The translations under genes and the position numbers were made by a program. 64,000 nucleotides of DNA from Martinezella calliandrae (lineage in GTDB: Bacteria; Pseudomonadota; Alphaproteobacteria; Rhizobiales; Rhizobiaceae). Positions 56,157 to 64,000 of this stretch are shown piece by piece. The stretch is from positions 1 through 64,000 of the forward strand of contig NZ_JARFYN010000002.1 of assembly GCF_030272695.1 (NCBI RefSeq), given 5' to 3'. Positions within the stretch are counted from its first letter, which is position 1. Each line of letters begins with the position of its first letter. Below the pieces are notes generated by a model, which saw nothing but the letters and a program-made list of their open reading frames with translations, did not search any database and was not told the origin of the DNA.

Positions 56157-57446
56157 TTACGCCGTCCACTGGCTGACATCGTCGCGCTCACCGATCAAGG
56201 CGAGACCATGAGCGATCGACAGCAGCTCGCCGCCGGTTTCAATCCGCTCCTGGCCGAAGCGTTCGGTGAAGATGCGACGCACGGCGGGCACGAATGATGT
56301 GCCGCCGGTGAGGAACACCTTGTCGATAGACTCGGGCGATGTATTGGTTGTCGCCAGCACGTCATCCAGCGCACCTTCGATGCGCGCCAGGTCGTCGACG
56401 ATCCAGCTCTCGAATTCGGTGCGGCGCACGGTCTTGCGGCCGGCCTTGCCGAGTGGCGGGAAGTTGAATTCGGCTTCCTCGTTGGCTGAAAGCGCCATCT
56501 TTGTCGCCGATACGGCCTGATAGAGCGGATAGCCTTCGTCATTTTCGACAAGATCGATAAATGTCTCCAGTTTTTCCGGCTCGAGACTGCTGCGTACCAG
56601 CGCTTTTAAGTCGGCATATTCGCGCGAGGTCTTGAAGATCGACAGTTGGTTCCAGCGGCCGAAATTGGCGTAGTAGGAGGTGGGTACTTCAAGCAGCTTG
56701 TCGAAGCTTTTGAAGAGGCTGCCTTTGCCGATCGCCGGCGAGACGATGTTGTCGATCATGCGAAAGTCGAAATGATCGCCGGCGATGCCGACGCCGGAAT
56801 GGCCGATCGGCGTCGCCGAGAGTTTTCCACCATGGGTTTCGAAGCGAATGAGCGAATAGTCGGTCGTACCCCCGCCGAAATCGGCAACCAATACGGTCGC
56901 ATCCGCCTTTAGATGTTGGGCGAAATAGAACGCAGCCGCGACCGGTTCGTAGACGTAATGGATTTCCGGAAATCCGAAGCGCGACAGCGCCGCGTTATAG
57001 CGCTCTGTCGCGAGAGATGCATTCGGATTGGCGCCGGCAAAGTGCACCGGCCGGCCTGTGACGATGCGGCCAACATCCGCCGGCCAGACTTCGCCGGCAT
57101 AAGCGCGCAGCCGGCGCACGAATATCTCCATCAGATCTTCGAAGGTGTGGCGCTTGGCAAAGATCAGCGTGCCCTGGAAAAGCGCGCTCGCTGCAAAAGT
57201 CTTGATCGATTGCAGAAAGCGGCAATCGCCGGGATTGTCGATGAACTGCCGGATAGCGGCGTGCCCCGCCTCGACCTTCAATGCCGCAGCGCCCAGTCCA
57301 GGATCCTTCATGAAGGACAGTGCTGTGCGCATGCTGTCCGCGGTGCCGGCGGCACTGGTGAAGGCGACCGATTGTGTCGCCGGACCATCGGCCAGAGCCA
57401 AAACCGTGTTCGTTGTGCCGAAGTCAAAACCAAGTGCCCGAGCCAT
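56157..57446 (-). CDS. Hsp70 family protein (YegD-like)
   Basis: A 429-residue member of the Hsp70/actin ATPase fold. It begins MARALGFDFGTTNTVLALAD (phosphate-1 motif) and has VLVADFGGGTTDYSLI (phosphate-2) and VFLTGGTSFVPAVRRIF (adenosine motif). It lacks the C-terminal substrate-binding and lid regions of DnaK, like E. coli YegD. The start at 57446 follows AAAGGGG; the open frame to 57968 overlaps the RND gene and is not coding. 55 bases upstream of the UDG gene, possibly cotranscribed. Chaperone function not established. Confidence 0.88.
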   Translation of the reverse strand: MARALGFDFGTTNTVLALADGPATQSVAFTSAAGTADSMRTALSFMKDPGLGAAALKVEAGHAAIRQFIDNPGDCRFLQSIKTFAASALFQGTLIFAKRHTFEDLMEIFVRRLRAYAGEVWPADVGRIVTGRPVHFAGANPNASLATERYNAALSRFGFPEIHYVYEPVAAAFYFAQHLKADATVLVADFGGGTTDYSLIRFETHGGKLSATPIGHSGVGIAGDHFDFRMIDNIVSPAIGKGSLFKSFDKLLEVPTSYYANFGRWNQLSIFKTSREYADLKALVRSSLEPEKLETFIDLVENDEGYPLYQAVSATKMALSANEEAEFNFPPLGKAGRKTVRRTEFESWIVDDLARIEGALDDVLATTNTSPESIDKVFLTGGTSFVPAVRRIFTERFGQERIETGGELLSIAHGLALIGERDDVSQWTA

Positions 57447-57586
57447 GCCCGCACCCCTTTCTGCTGAATTTTGTTGGAATGGGGCGAGGCCCCTTATGGA
57501 ACGCGAGACGCGCCCTTTTCGTAAAGAGGGCGCGTCATGGCATGACTGCACTGCAAGTGCAAGATGTGAGAGTGCATTTTGTTTCG

Positions 57587-57629
57587 GCATGCTCTTGTCC
57601 GAAAATCCGCTTCCAAGTTTTCGAAGCGG
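57587..57629. repeat. Possible diverged copy of the 8.5-kb palindromic repeat
   Basis: GCATGCTCTTGTCCGAAAATCCGC at 57587-57610 resembles the reverse complement of 8501-8533 (GCATGTCGTTGTCGCAAAACCGC), and CCGCTTC (57607-57613) pairs with GAAGCGG (57623-57629). Both copies are intergenic. The similarity is partial. Confidence 0.35.
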
Positions 57630-57662
57630 CGTTCGCGGGTTCTGGATCGTGCCAAAGCAAAA

Positions 57663-57682
57663 CGGGCGCCTTGCGGCGCCCG
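57663..57682 (-). terminator. Terminator of the RND efflux operon
   Basis: CGGGCGCC (57663-57670) pairs with GGCGCCCG (57675-57682) around TTGC; on the minus strand the stem is followed by GTTTTGC. It lies seven bases beyond the pump gene stop. Confidence 0.8.
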
Positions 57683-57688
57683 CCGGGT

Positions 57689-60600
57689 TTATTCGGCCGC
57701 AATTGCGGTCGGCGTTTCTTCTTCGTGCTCGTGCTTGTCCTTGCGCTTGCCGAAGCGAGCCAGGAAATCGTTGAGAGAATTCATCTGAAGGAAGATGACC
57801 GGCGTGATGAACAGCGTCAGGATCTGTGAGACGACCAGACCGCCGACCACGGCAATGCCAAGCGGCTGGCGCAGCTCGGAGCTTGCACCACCGCCGAGCG
57901 CGATCGGCAGCGCGCCGAGCAGGGCGCAGAAGGTCGTCATCATGATCGGGCGGAAACGGCGAACGCAAGCTTCATGGATCGCCTCCGCCGGCGAAATGCC
58001 GGGGGTGGATCGAAGCGTTTCCAACGCCACGTCGATCATCATGATCGCGTTTTTCTTGACGATACCGATCAGCATCAGCAAGCCGATGAGCGCGATGATC
58101 GACAAGTCGAAGCCGAAGACCTTAAGGGCGAGCAGGGCGCCGAGGGCGGCAGCCGGCAAGCCGGAGAGAATGGTCAGCGGATGGATGAAGCTCTCATACA
58201 GAACGCCGAGGACCACGTAGATCGTCAAGACAGCGGCGAGGATCAGGTAAGGCGTACTGCCCTGCGACTCCTGGAAGATCTGGGCAGTACCTCCGTAGGA
58301 CGTGAAGACGTCCGCCGGCATGTTGATGTCCTTCTTGATCTGGTCGATCTGAGCGGTGGCGTCGCCGAGCGCTTCGCCGGCCGGCAGGTTAAAGGATACG
58401 GTGGTCGACACGAGCTGACCCGTCTGGTTGATCGTCACCGGCCCGGTATTGCGCACGATATGCGCGAAGGCCGACAATGGAACCTGCTGGCCCTTCGACG
58501 ACGTCACATGGATGCGCGACAGTTTCTGGTCGTCCCAGGGCTGGTTCGCATCATATTCGATGATTACGTCATAGCTGTCGCCGGTCGACTGGATCTGGGC
58601 GGCGGCGTAGTCGCTGAAGGCCTCTTCAAGTGTCGTGCGCAGCAGCTTGTTGTTGATGCCGTAGGCGGCCGCCTTCTCCGTGTCGACGACGATATTCGCC
58701 TGCAACGCATTGTATTGCGCGTCGGTGGTCACGTCGGTGAAGCGTGGATCCTTGCGCATCTCCTGCAGCATCTTGTTGGCCCACTGGTTCGTCAGATCAG
58801 CGTTCAGGGCCTGGATGATGAGCTGATACTGGCTGGCGGTCTGGCGTCCGCCGAAGCGAAGGCTTTGCTGCGGATTGATGAAGACCTGAATGCCTGGGAT
58901 CTTGGCGACGGCGGCGCGCATTTCACGCAGCGTCTGGTCGAGTGGTTCGCGATCATTCTTGTCCTTGAGCTGGGCATAGATCGTACCGTTGTTAAGCGTC
59001 TGGCGGGCGCTGGCGCCGACGACCGACATCACATGCTCTACGGCCGGGTTTGCCCCGATCGCGGCAGCTGCCTGGTTCTGCAGGTCACGCATGGCCGGAT
59101 AGGAAATATCCTGGCGCGCGCGTGTGGATATCTGCAGTCGGCCGATGTCTTCCTGCGGGAAAAAGCTGGCCGGCAGCGTCAGGAAGAGGTATGCCGAGAG
59201 CGCCACCGAGGCGAGGAAGCTTCCAAGCACCATAAAGCGGTGACGAAGACACCATTCGACGCACTTGCCGTAATTGGCTTCCGTCCAGTTAAAACCCTTG
59301 TTGAACAGGCGAACCGGCAGGGGAGGATGGCTGTGGGCACTGGAAAGGCGTGAGCCGAGCATAGGCGTGACAGTCAGCGAGACCACGGCCGATGAGATGA
59401 TGGCGATCGCCACGACCATTCCGAATTCGTTGAAGATGCGGCCAACGACGCCGCCCATGAGCAGGATCGGGATGAATACGGCAATCAGCGAGATCGACAT
59501 GGAGATGATCGTATAGCTGACTTCGGCTGCGCCCTTGAGGGCTGCCTGCCGCGCAGGCATCCCTTCTTCCATATGCCGCAGAATGTTTTCCAGCATGACG
59601 ATTGCGTCGTCCACCACAAGACCAACCGCGATCGTCAATCCGAGCAGTGAGATGTTGTCGACGCTATAGCCGAGCACATATATCATGCCGAAGGTTGATA
59701 TCAGCGAAAGAGGCACCGCAAGACCGGGGATGATCGTTGCGGTCACGTGGCCCGTGAACATGTAGATGACGAGAACGACGAGGCCGATGGTGAGCATCAA
59801 AGTGAATTTGACGTCGGAAATAGCTTCGCGGATCGGCTGGGCCGAGTCGTTCATGACAGTCATTTTGACGGAAGCCGGCATTTCGGCATGCAGCTTCGGC
59901 AGTGTCTTGTTGACGGCATCGACGACGTCGACGGTATTGGAGTCGGGCTGGCGCTGAATAGCCAGTATGATCGCCTGCTGGCCATCGTACCAGCTACCGA
60001 TATTTTGGTTTTCGACGCTGTCCTGGACGTCCGCGACATCGCCGAGGTGAATTGGATTGCCGTTGGGATTGGCGATCACAAGAGTGCGAAACTGGTCGGC
60101 GTTGACGCGCTGCGTATCCGCATTGATCGTCATGCTCTGCGCGGCGTCTTGTAGCGTGCCGACAGGGACCTGGTTGTTGGCGTTGACAACCGCTGTATTG
60201 ACCGTGTCGATGCCGATGCCGCGATCGAGAAGCTTGTTGGGGTCGACGTCGATACGCACCGCGTAGGTCTGCGCGCCGTTTACGGTCACCTCGGCGACGC
60301 CCGGCAGGGTCGAGATCGACGGAGCGATGATGTTCTCGGCGATATCGTCGAGCTTGCTGCGCTGCAGAGTGTCGCTCTGAACGGCGATCAGCATCACCGG
60401 CGCATCGGCCGGGTTGGTCTTTCTGTAGCTCGGTGGGGTGGTTAGGTTGTTGGGCAGTTTCCTCTGCGCGGTCGAGATCGCCGCCTGCACGTCACCGGCG
60501 GCGGCGTCGATGCTGCGGTCGAGGTTGAACTGCAGCACGATGCTGGTATTGCCAAGCGAGTTTGTCGAGGAAATTTCGCTGATGCCAGGTATCGTCTCGA

Positions 60601-60808
60601 ACTGCTTGATTAGCGGCGTGGCGACCGAGGTGGCCATGGTCTGCGGGGAGGCACCCGTCAGCTGGGCCGAGACGTTGATCGTCGGGAAGTCCACCTGCGG
60701 CACCGCCGCGACGGGGATGAGCCGGTAGCCGGCGAGGCCGGCTAGAACCACGCCGATGGCGAGAAGCGTGGTGGCGACCGGTCGCTGGATACAGAAGCTT
60801 GGGATCAT
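57689..60808 (-). CDS. RND efflux pump, HAE1 inner-membrane transporter
   Basis: A 1039-residue proton-driven multidrug-type exporter with 12 membrane spans and two large periplasmic loops. The N-terminus FCIQRPVATTLLAIGVVLAG and the TM4 motif GLVVDDAIVMLENILRHME (with the two proton-relay Asp residues) define HAE1 (AcrB/MdtB/MexB class). It overlaps the adaptor gene by four bases. No outer-membrane TolC-type gene is adjacent, so a shared channel is expected. The short acidic/His-rich tail (EHEEETPTA) is not conserved. Substrate not inferable. Confidence 0.93.
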   Translation of the reverse strand: MIPSFCIQRPVATTLLAIGVVLAGLAGYRLIPVAAVPQVDFPTINVSAQLTGASPQTMATSVATPLIKQFETIPGISEISSTNSLGNTSIVLQFNLDRSIDAAAGDVQAAISTAQRKLPNNLTTPPSYRKTNPADAPVMLIAVQSDTLQRSKLDDIAENIIAPSISTLPGVAEVTVNGAQTYAVRIDVDPNKLLDRGIGIDTVNTAVVNANNQVPVGTLQDAAQSMTINADTQRVNADQFRTLVIANPNGNPIHLGDVADVQDSVENQNIGSWYDGQQAIILAIQRQPDSNTVDVVDAVNKTLPKLHAEMPASVKMTVMNDSAQPIREAISDVKFTLMLTIGLVVLVIYMFTGHVTATIIPGLAVPLSLISTFGMIYVLGYSVDNISLLGLTIAVGLVVDDAIVMLENILRHMEEGMPARQAALKGAAEVSYTIISMSISLIAVFIPILLMGGVVGRIFNEFGMVVAIAIISSAVVSLTVTPMLGSRLSSAHSHPPLPVRLFNKGFNWTEANYGKCVEWCLRHRFMVLGSFLASVALSAYLFLTLPASFFPQEDIGRLQISTRARQDISYPAMRDLQNQAAAAIGANPAVEHVMSVVGASARQTLNNGTIYAQLKDKNDREPLDQTLREMRAAVAKIPGIQVFINPQQSLRFGGRQTASQYQLIIQALNADLTNQWANKMLQEMRKDPRFTDVTTDAQYNALQANIVVDTEKAAAYGINNKLLRTTLEEAFSDYAAAQIQSTGDSYDVIIEYDANQPWDDQKLSRIHVTSSKGQQVPLSAFAHIVRNTGPVTINQTGQLVSTTVSFNLPAGEALGDATAQIDQIKKDINMPADVFTSYGGTAQIFQESQGSTPYLILAAVLTIYVVLGVLYESFIHPLTILSGLPAAALGALLALKVFGFDLSIIALIGLLMLIGIVKKNAIMMIDVALETLRSTPGISPAEAIHEACVRRFRPIMMTTFCALLGALPIALGGGASSELRQPLGIAVVGGLVVSQILTLFITPVIFLQMNSLNDFLARFGKRKDKHEHEEETPTAIAAE

Positions 60809-62037
60809 TGTTGAGCTCCAACTGGGATGGTTTCGGTCTTGCCATCGTCGGTCGAGGCGACCTTCTCGTTTGGATTGTTGCTGAACTGTTCCTTGACCTC
60901 GGTGCCGCTGATAAGCTGCGACTGGCCCTCGACAACGACATGGTCGCCGACCGAGAGGCCCGTGGCGACGGCCGTGCGGCTACCGTTGGCGCGCGCAATG
61001 GTCACCGGCGTGATCCTGACCTTGTCATCCTTCACCACGAAGGCGATGTAGCCGTCCGGCCCCGGGCTGACGGCGACCGTCGGCACGACGATGAGCTGCT
61101 TGTTGTCGGCAAAGTGGACCATCACATTTGTGGAGCGTCCCGGCCACAAGGCGCCGTTGGCGTTTTCGAAGGTTGCCTTCACGGCGATCGTTCCGGAAGC
61201 CTGATCAACCGTGTTGTCATAGAAGGTGATCGTTCCGGTGCGAGGCTTGCCCTGTGCGGAACGAGGAACGGTGGTGACCTGGACAGGACCGGCGGCCAAT
61301 TGCTCCTGCAGTTCGCGCAGGTTGTTTTCCTGCATGGTGAACTTGATGTAGGCCGGATCATATTTGCTGATCGTCACGATTGGCGTGCCGGCGCTGACAT
61401 AGGCCCCCAGGCTCAATTGAACGTCACCGAGGCGGCCGTCATAGGGCGCACGTATATCAGTGTTTCCGAGTAGGACCTGATCCGAGGCAAGCTGCGCTTG
61501 GTCCGCGCTGACAGTGGCAACAGCGGCATCGCGAGTCGCACGCGCTTCGTCAGCCGTCGCCTGAGTACCGGCACTGCTTGTGAGCAGGCTATTGGCACGG
61601 GTCAGCGCGGTCTCGGCCTGGGCAAGGTTTGCCTGGTCTCTCGTGAGGTTCGCCTGGTCTTTGCTGACGGCAGCCTGCGCTGTACGCGGATCGAGCATGG
61701 CGATGAGGTCGCCGGCTTTGACCGTGGCGCCGTCGTTGACGGCGATCTGCGTGATCAGCCCGGCTTCCTGCGCGGCGATCGTCGTTGAATTGATCGGCAC
61801 GACCCAGCCGGTTGCCGGGACGTCCATCGGAAGAGCGCTTTTGACAGCGGCGACCGTCTTTACGGCGACAGGGCCGGCCTGACGCCTGGCGGCGCCTCCA
61901 GCGGTCTTGCTGCTATCCTCGGTCTTGGCCGATGCCTTATCAACGAAGGCGGACATGAAGGGGATACGGTCGCGGCAGCTCCAAACCGCTAATGCGCCGA
62001 CAATGACAACGCCGAGGGAAAGCCAAAATTTCTTCAT
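60805..62037 (-). CDS. RND efflux periplasmic adaptor (membrane fusion protein)
   Basis: A 410-residue adaptor with a signal anchor (KKFWLSLGVVIVGALAVW). It has the two half-lipoyl motifs around a helical hairpin rich in Asn/Ala/Gln (about 115-170), then barrel domains (VSAGTPIVTISKYDPAYIKF). It links the pump to an outer-membrane channel. The start at 62037 (MKKFWLS) is chosen; the upstream frame to 62127 is not signal-like. First gene of the operon, upstream of the pump. No adjacent repressor gene is seen. Confidence 0.9.
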   Translation of the reverse strand: MKKFWLSLGVVIVGALAVWSCRDRIPFMSAFVDKASAKTEDSSKTAGGAARRQAGPVAVKTVAAVKSALPMDVPATGWVVPINSTTIAAQEAGLITQIAVNDGATVKAGDLIAMLDPRTAQAAVSKDQANLTRDQANLAQAETALTRANSLLTSSAGTQATADEARATRDAAVATVSADQAQLASDQVLLGNTDIRAPYDGRLGDVQLSLGAYVSAGTPIVTISKYDPAYIKFTMQENNLRELQEQLAAGPVQVTTVPRSAQGKPRTGTITFYDNTVDQASGTIAVKATFENANGALWPGRSTNVMVHFADNKQLIVVPTVAVSPGPDGYIAFVVKDDKVRITPVTIARANGSRTAVATGLSVGDHVVVEGQSQLISGTEVKEQFSNNPNEKVASTDDGKTETIPVGAQQ

Positions 62038-62465
62038 ATTTAAGAACCGGTCGAGGCAAGTTGCAGGAAGGGCCATGACATTTGATGTGGATTTATTGCG
62101 ATGCAACAAAGACGGATTCCGCCGCAATTCATCACATCGCCGTTACCGCTAACGTTCGGTATTCTGTCCCTAAAACGCGAATATGAACGCCAATTCGCGG
62201 CAACTTACCACAGTTCGACAGGGTGAAAAATTAACAGTTGGAAAGCTTTGGCGGTGTATTTCCGGTTGCACTGCAACAAATGGTCGAATTGGCCAATTTT
62301 TGATCGGAGTTATGCAATAAAAGTGATGCGAAGCCGGTCTTATGCCCTCGTCTATCCCGAATCGACGGCTTTCGGGCCCTGTGCTGGCCTCTTTGCCTCT
62401 CACGCAATTGTGTTCGGGCAGGCCGTTTTGCGCAACGGCACACTGCTCATTCGCTGATCTTATCT
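62038..62465. promoter_or_regulatory. Promoter region of the RND operon with palindrome
   Basis: About 430 bases without genes. It contains the perfect palindrome AATTGGCCAATT at 62287-62298, about 250 bases upstream of the adaptor start. A regulator site is possible but unproven. The SDR gene ends at 62466 on the same strand, so the operon promoter must lie here. Confidence 0.35.
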
Positions 62466-63263
62466 TCAAACTGAACGTGCCGCGCCGCCGTCACAGCGGA
62501 TCATCGAGCCGGTGACATAGCTCGCAGGTTCGCTGCAGAGAAAGGCGGCTGTTGCCGCGAATTCCTCTATCCGGCCATAGCGGCCGGCGGGAATGCGCTG
62601 TTGTCGGTCGGCCTGTATTGCGTCCAGGCTCTTGCCGCTGCGTTTGGCGGCCGCGTTGTCGATGTCGGCCAGTCGGTCGGTAGCAATGCTGCCCGGCAGC
62701 AGCATATTCACGGTGATGCCATGGGCCGCCACCTCAGTCGCCAGCGTTTTGCTCCAGCCGGCAAGCGCGGGGCGCAGTGTGTTGGAAAGCGCCAAATTGG
62801 GGATCGGTTCGATGATGCCGGAGGACGCGACAGTCAGGATGCGTCCCCAGCCCTGTGCCTTCAGGCCGGGCAGCAGCGCATTGGTCAGCGTTATGATTCG
62901 CGCCACCATCGACAGGAAATAGGTTTCCAGCCGGTCGGCGGTCATGTCCTCCGATGTTCCTGGTACCGGCCCGCCGGTATTGTTGACCAGAATGTCAAGG
63001 CCGCCGAGTTTGTCGGCAACCGCCTTGCCGACGACCTCGACGAAGTTCTCGTCATTGAGATCTGCCCAGATCCAATCGGCGCGGCCTTTTCCTTCGGCGT
63101 TGATGGCCTTGCAATTGCTCTCGAGCCTCTCGCCGCTGCGGCCACAAAGCAGGACATTCGCTCCCTCGCGCGCCAGCGCCGCGGCTATGCCATGGCCAAG
63201 CCCCTTGGAGGAAGCCAAAACCAGCGCCCGCTTTCCCTTGATGCCGAGATCCATGCTGTTCAC
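62466..63263 (-). CDS. SDR family protein lacking the catalytic YxxxK
   Basis: A 265-residue Rossmann protein. The nucleotide-binding TxxxGxG equivalent is ASSKGLGHGIA and the NNAG equivalent is LVNNTGGPVPG. Where classical SDRs have the active-site Tyr-x-x-x-Lys, this protein has LALSNTLRPALAGWSK (about residues 156-171), so Tyr is replaced. The Ser of the tetrad is kept (ASSGII). It belongs to a 3-oxoacyl-ACP reductase-like subgroup that carries the same change, as far as I know. The reaction is therefore unclear. Next to the ETF-QO gene, divergently oriented. Confidence 0.85.
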   Translation of the reverse strand: MNSMDLGIKGKRALVLASSKGLGHGIAAALAREGANVLLCGRSGERLESNCKAINAEGKGRADWIWADLNDENFVEVVGKAVADKLGGLDILVNNTGGPVPGTSEDMTADRLETYFLSMVARIITLTNALLPGLKAQGWGRILTVASSGIIEPIPNLALSNTLRPALAGWSKTLATEVAAHGITVNMLLPGSIATDRLADIDNAAAKRSGKSLDAIQADRQQRIPAGRYGRIEEFAATAAFLCSEPASYVTGSMIRCDGGAARSV

Positions 63264-63545
63264 CCTTCACGTTGCCGATTATTTCGAGGAGGATTTATAG
63301 AACGCTGCGAACCATTTTTGAAAGTTGAATGCTGACAAACGACGAGCGAAATAGCTGGAAATATTGACGTTGACGTAAGAGGAATATAACTTCCATGCAC
63401 CACTGTGCGAATTGGGGATCAACTGTCGTTTCCCGGCTCGACAATCTCTTCTCGTTTTGACAAGGAGATAGCCGAATGGGGAAGACGCCCAGGGGGACAA
63501 GGCCGCGTCCAATTCAATCGGAGCCCGGCCGATCGGAGAGAGTGA
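63264..63545. other. Divergent region between SDR and ETF-QO genes
   Basis: About 280 bases; moderately AT-rich around 63290-63400. Promoters for both genes expected. No gene supported. Confidence 0.4.
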
Positions 63546-64000
63546 ATGACTGACGCGAGCGAGCTGCCTGAACGCGAGAGCATGGAATTCGACGTGGTGA
63601 TTGTCGGGGCCGGGCCGGCGGGCCTGTCGGCGGCGATCCGCCTGAAGCAGGTCAATCCCGATCTCACCGTCGTCGTGCTCGAAAAGGGAGCGGAGGTCGG
63701 TGCACATATTCTATCCGGCGCGGTCGTTGACCCGATCGGTATCGATCGCCTGTTGCCGGGTTGGCGCGAAGAGGAGGGACATCCCTTCAAGACCGAGGTG
63801 ACGGACGATCACTTCCTGTTCCTGGGTCCTGCCGGCTCGGTCCGCCTGCCAAATTTCATGATGCCGCCGCTGATGAGCAATCATGGCAACTATATCGTCT
63901 CACTCGGGCTCGTCTGTCGCTGGCTCGCCGAAAAGGCCGAGGCGCTCGGCGTCGAAATCTATCCCGGCTTTGCCGCAACCGAAGTACTTTACAATGATGA
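63546..64000 (+). CDS. Electron transfer flavoprotein-ubiquinone oxidoreductase, 5' part
   Basis: The first about 151 codons of ETF-QO, cut by the window end. After the start MTDASELPERESMEFD the FAD-binding VVIVGAGPAGLSAAIRLKQ motif, the VVVLEKGAEVGAHILSGAV segment and HGNYIVSLGLVCRWLAEKA match the family well. It passes electrons from ETF to ubiquinone during fatty and amino acid oxidation. The ATG at 63546 follows GGAGAGAG. The 4Fe-4S domain would lie beyond the window. Confidence 0.9.
   Translation, partial: MTDASELPERESMEFDVVIVGAGPAGLSAAIRLKQVNPDLTVVVLEKGAEVGAHILSGAVVDPIGIDRLLPGWREEEGHPFKTEVTDDHFLFLGPAGSVRLPNFMMPPLMSNHGNYIVSLGLVCRWLAEKAEALGVEIYPGFAATEVLYND

Noticed and set aside
57974..59353. 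459-codon + strand frame inside the RND pump gene
   Set aside because: Shadow of the pump gene; His/Arg-rich sequence without domains.
1..64000. CRISPR arrays, tRNA/rRNA genes, transposases, phage genes
   Set aside because: I saw no regularly spaced repeats, no tRNA-like cloverleaf stretches and no transposase or phage-type protein in any frame.

Overview
The window is chromosomal DNA from an alphaproteobacterium of the order Hyphomicrobiales, most probably a Rhizobium or close relative. The evidence is the GC-rich codon use, a MucR/Ros zinc-finger regulator, a DmeR-DmeF nickel/cobalt pair, a FeuN-FeuP-FeuQ signalling locus, many small proteins of rhizobial type (DUF930, DUF1491, DUF5330, DUF2336, the DUF1254/DUF1214 pair), and the order feuNPQ - cytochrome c maturation operon - degP - two-component pair - glnE, which as I recall it resembles the Sinorhizobium meliloti layout. 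I see no tRNA, rRNA, CRISPR array, phage or insertion sequence. Coding density is high and most genes look like core genome.

Left third (0-26 kb). This part mixes housekeeping genes with several broken ones. It opens with dmeRF behind a clear C6-core operator, a Tat-type class A beta-lactamase, SelO, a decayed parDE toxin-antitoxin pair, a DUF1697 protein and a prolyl oligopeptidase. Next come a DUF930 protein behind a palindromic repeat, the CbpA/CbpM co-chaperone pair, a polysaccharide deacetylase, an AI-2E family permease, a VOC dioxygenase-like protein, a hemolysin III family protein, an acetyltransferase and a FAD oxidoreductase. At 17-18.2 kb lies a collapsed pha/Mrp antiporter operon: a frameshifted phaA start joined to a phaG tail. 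Then follow mucR, sufE, a histidine kinase overlapping a peptidoglycan-binding protein, a GFA-family gene with two stop codons, and a DUF2336 protein.

Middle (26-51.7 kb). Here are a DUF1254/DUF1214 pair beside a bifunctional class A penicillin-binding protein, YcgN, a YjbR-like protein, a Dabb protein, feuNPQ, a surface-antigen lipoprotein, ccmI-ccmE-ccmF-ccmH (four-base overlaps), degP, an OmpR-type two-component pair, glnE, a PAS histidine kinase and pepN. Much of this stretch concerns the cell envelope and periplasm: murein synthesis, haem attachment, protease quality control and envelope sensing.

Right part (51.7-64 kb). Here are an MFS transporter, an unrecognised winged-helix-like protein with a TTG start, a small ORF behind two palindromes, uracil-DNA glycosylase, a YegD-like Hsp70, an RND efflux pump with its adaptor, an SDR protein lacking the catalytic YxxxK, and the 5' part of the ETF-ubiquinone oxidoreductase gene, cut by the window end.

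The clearest unusual signal is decay. Five loci in the first 24 kb are broken by nonsense codons, frameshifts or deletion, and all three stop codons are involved, so codon reassignment is not the explanation. I did not find a convincing novel multigene system. The best candidates for undescribed biology are the orphan regulator-like gene at 53.6 kb and the palindrome-flanked small ORF at 55 kb.
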